NCBI GenBank assembly: GCA_020436835.1
Contig: JAGQWZ010000472.1
Coordinates: forward strand, 1 to 40,701
Length of the DNA stretch: 40,701 nt
DNA from: Saprospiraceae bacterium
GTDB taxonomy: Bacteria; Bacteroidota; Bacteroidia; Chitinophagales; Saprospiraceae
Direction: 5' to 3'
In this document: positions 40,102-40,701 of the stretch, one piece after another
How positions within the stretch are numbered: the first letter of the stretch is position 1
How the letters are laid out: the number at the start of each line of letters is the position of its first letter
Made by a program: the position numbers and the translations under genes
The notes under the pieces: model-generated
What the model saw: only the letters and a program-made list of their open reading frames with translations
The model's database searches: none
Told to the model about the DNA's origin: nothing

Positions 40102-40701
40102 CTTTCTTTCCAGAGCGGAAGTTTACTTCCGTAACGGTAATTGTACCCCTCGATACCTTGAAGTCCACCGGAATGTACAGCCAGAATAGTGGAGCCTTCA
40201 GGAATGTTTCCATTTCGGATCTCTGAAAATAATTGAAAAAACATTTTACCCGTATAGACCGGATCCAAAAGAATTCTGAAGTCTTTAAGAAAAGATAAAA
40301 TGAATTTCTCCAGTTCGGGACTTTTCTTTCCATATCCACCGAGGTGCGCCTCAACAAGACGCAGTCTATCGCCTTCAGTGTTTCTCCCTCTGACTAATTC
40401 ATCTTCTGTTTTTCCGAGGTTAAATCCTTTCAAGACCAGAAATGCCAATAATTTTTCTTCATTATTTAATTCCTGCAGGATGCCCAGGGCAGTACTGCCG
40501 GTGCCGTATGCACAGCACCAATAATCTATTCTGACCGGGACCTGTAATCGCACCTCTCCAACCAGCTCTCCTACACCTTTTTGTGCCAGGGAGTGATGTC
40601 CTCCTTCCGGTATGATATACGCGTCGGGGTAGATCGACTGCAGGTACTCGATAAATTCACTATTTCCTTTTTTTGCATAGAGTGATCTTTGCATGGGATG
40701 A
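40092..40701 (-). CDS. ACC deaminase/D-cysteine desulfhydrase family PLP enzyme, 5' end outside window
   Basis: The frame is open to the window edge (residues H-P precede the Met at 40694), so the gene begins outside; about 202 C-terminal residues are seen. Family features of fold-type II PLP enzymes are YIIPEGGHHSLAQKGVGELV (substrate loop), WCCAYGTGSTALGIL (phosphate-binding glycine-rich loop), LLDPVYTGKMFFQLF, and AVHSGGLQGIEGY near the C-terminus. The PLP lysine and other N-terminal motifs lie outside the window. Relatives degrade 1-aminocyclopropane-1-carboxylate or D-cysteine to a 2-keto product and ammonia; which substrate applies cannot be read here. Confidence 0.83.
   Translation of the reverse strand, partial: HPMQRSLYAKKGNSEFIEYLQSIYPDAYIIPEGGHHSLAQKGVGELVGEVRLQVPVRIDYWCCAYGTGSTALGILQELNNEEKLLAFLVLKGFNLGKTEDELVRGRNTEGDRLRLVEAHLGGYGKKSPELEKFILSFLKDFRILLDPVYTGKMFFQLFSEIRNGNIPEGSTILAVHSGGLQGIEGYNYRYGSKLPLWKESYL

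Noticed and set aside
1..40701. CRISPR arrays, insertion sequences, prophage, toxin-antitoxin or restriction genes
   Set aside because: No regular repeat-spacer pattern, transposase, integrase or nuclease motif was seen; gene order and content look like core chromosome.

Overview
The window is a gene-dense piece of a Bacteroidota chromosome. It carries the type IX secretion (T9SS) core genes gldK-gldL-gldM-gldN with a porP/sprF-type gene just upstream, many lipoproteins and outer-membrane beta-barrels, and repeated TAnnTTTG promoter boxes, the -7 element of this phylum. The gene content suggests a marine or soil Cytophaga/Saprospira-like lineage, but I cannot place it more precisely by reading. 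I saw no phage, insertion sequence, CRISPR array or rRNA. Almost everything is core or lineage-conserved cell biology.

Layout. 1-4297: the end of an outer-membrane protein gene, two tandem paralogous secreted TPR proteins separated by a strong terminator, and an FKBP-type lipoprotein. 4306-9938: serA, a small membrane coiled-coil protein, recG, rbfA (opposite strand), a Ppx/GppA phosphatase and a beta-barrel protein. 9971-16972: a 91-residue unknown protein with a metallo-beta-lactamase-fold hydrolase, then the T9SS block (porP/sprF-like, gldK, gldL, gldM, gldN), closed by a terminator. 16971-20531: a tight three-gene glycosyltransferase operon on the minus strand that looks like a polyprenyl-phosphate-sugar pathway. 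20656-23478: a beta-helix lipoprotein and a UMF1/Atg22-type MFS permease. 23596-26898: a RimK-like ligase, an aspartoacylase-like zinc hydrolase and a PBP4-type peptidase, packed as one operon. 27152-27865: a methyltransferase-fold lipoprotein. 27972-31942: purA converging on a relA/spoT-fur pair. 32132-32304: a tRNA-Leu(UAG) unit with promoter and terminator. 32485-36066: trigger factor, clpP and clpX. 36156-40101: bamD, an omega-like RNA polymerase subunit, coaBC, a DUF4835/PorD-like protein and purN. 40092 to the end: a truncated PLP enzyme gene.

How the genes fit together. Envelope biogenesis dominates: T9SS ring (GldK/GldN), motor (GldL/GldM), PorP/SprF- and PorD-like parts, BamD for barrel insertion, lipid-linked glycan synthesis, PBP4-type peptidoglycan trimming and several surface lipoproteins. 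A second theme is protein quality control and stress (trigger factor, ClpXP, RelA/SpoT, Fur, Ppx/GppA). Housekeeping metabolism (serA, purA, purN, coaBC) fills the gaps.

I did not find a clear-cut new defence or mobile system. The most interesting leads are the 55-nt hairpin and short direct repeat between gldK and gldL, the RimK/deacylase/PBP4 cassette, the lipobox-bearing methyltransferase, the same-length TPR pair with different export signals, the His/Asp-rich tail on trigger factor, and TAnnTTTG boxes lying so close to start codons that some messages may be nearly leaderless.
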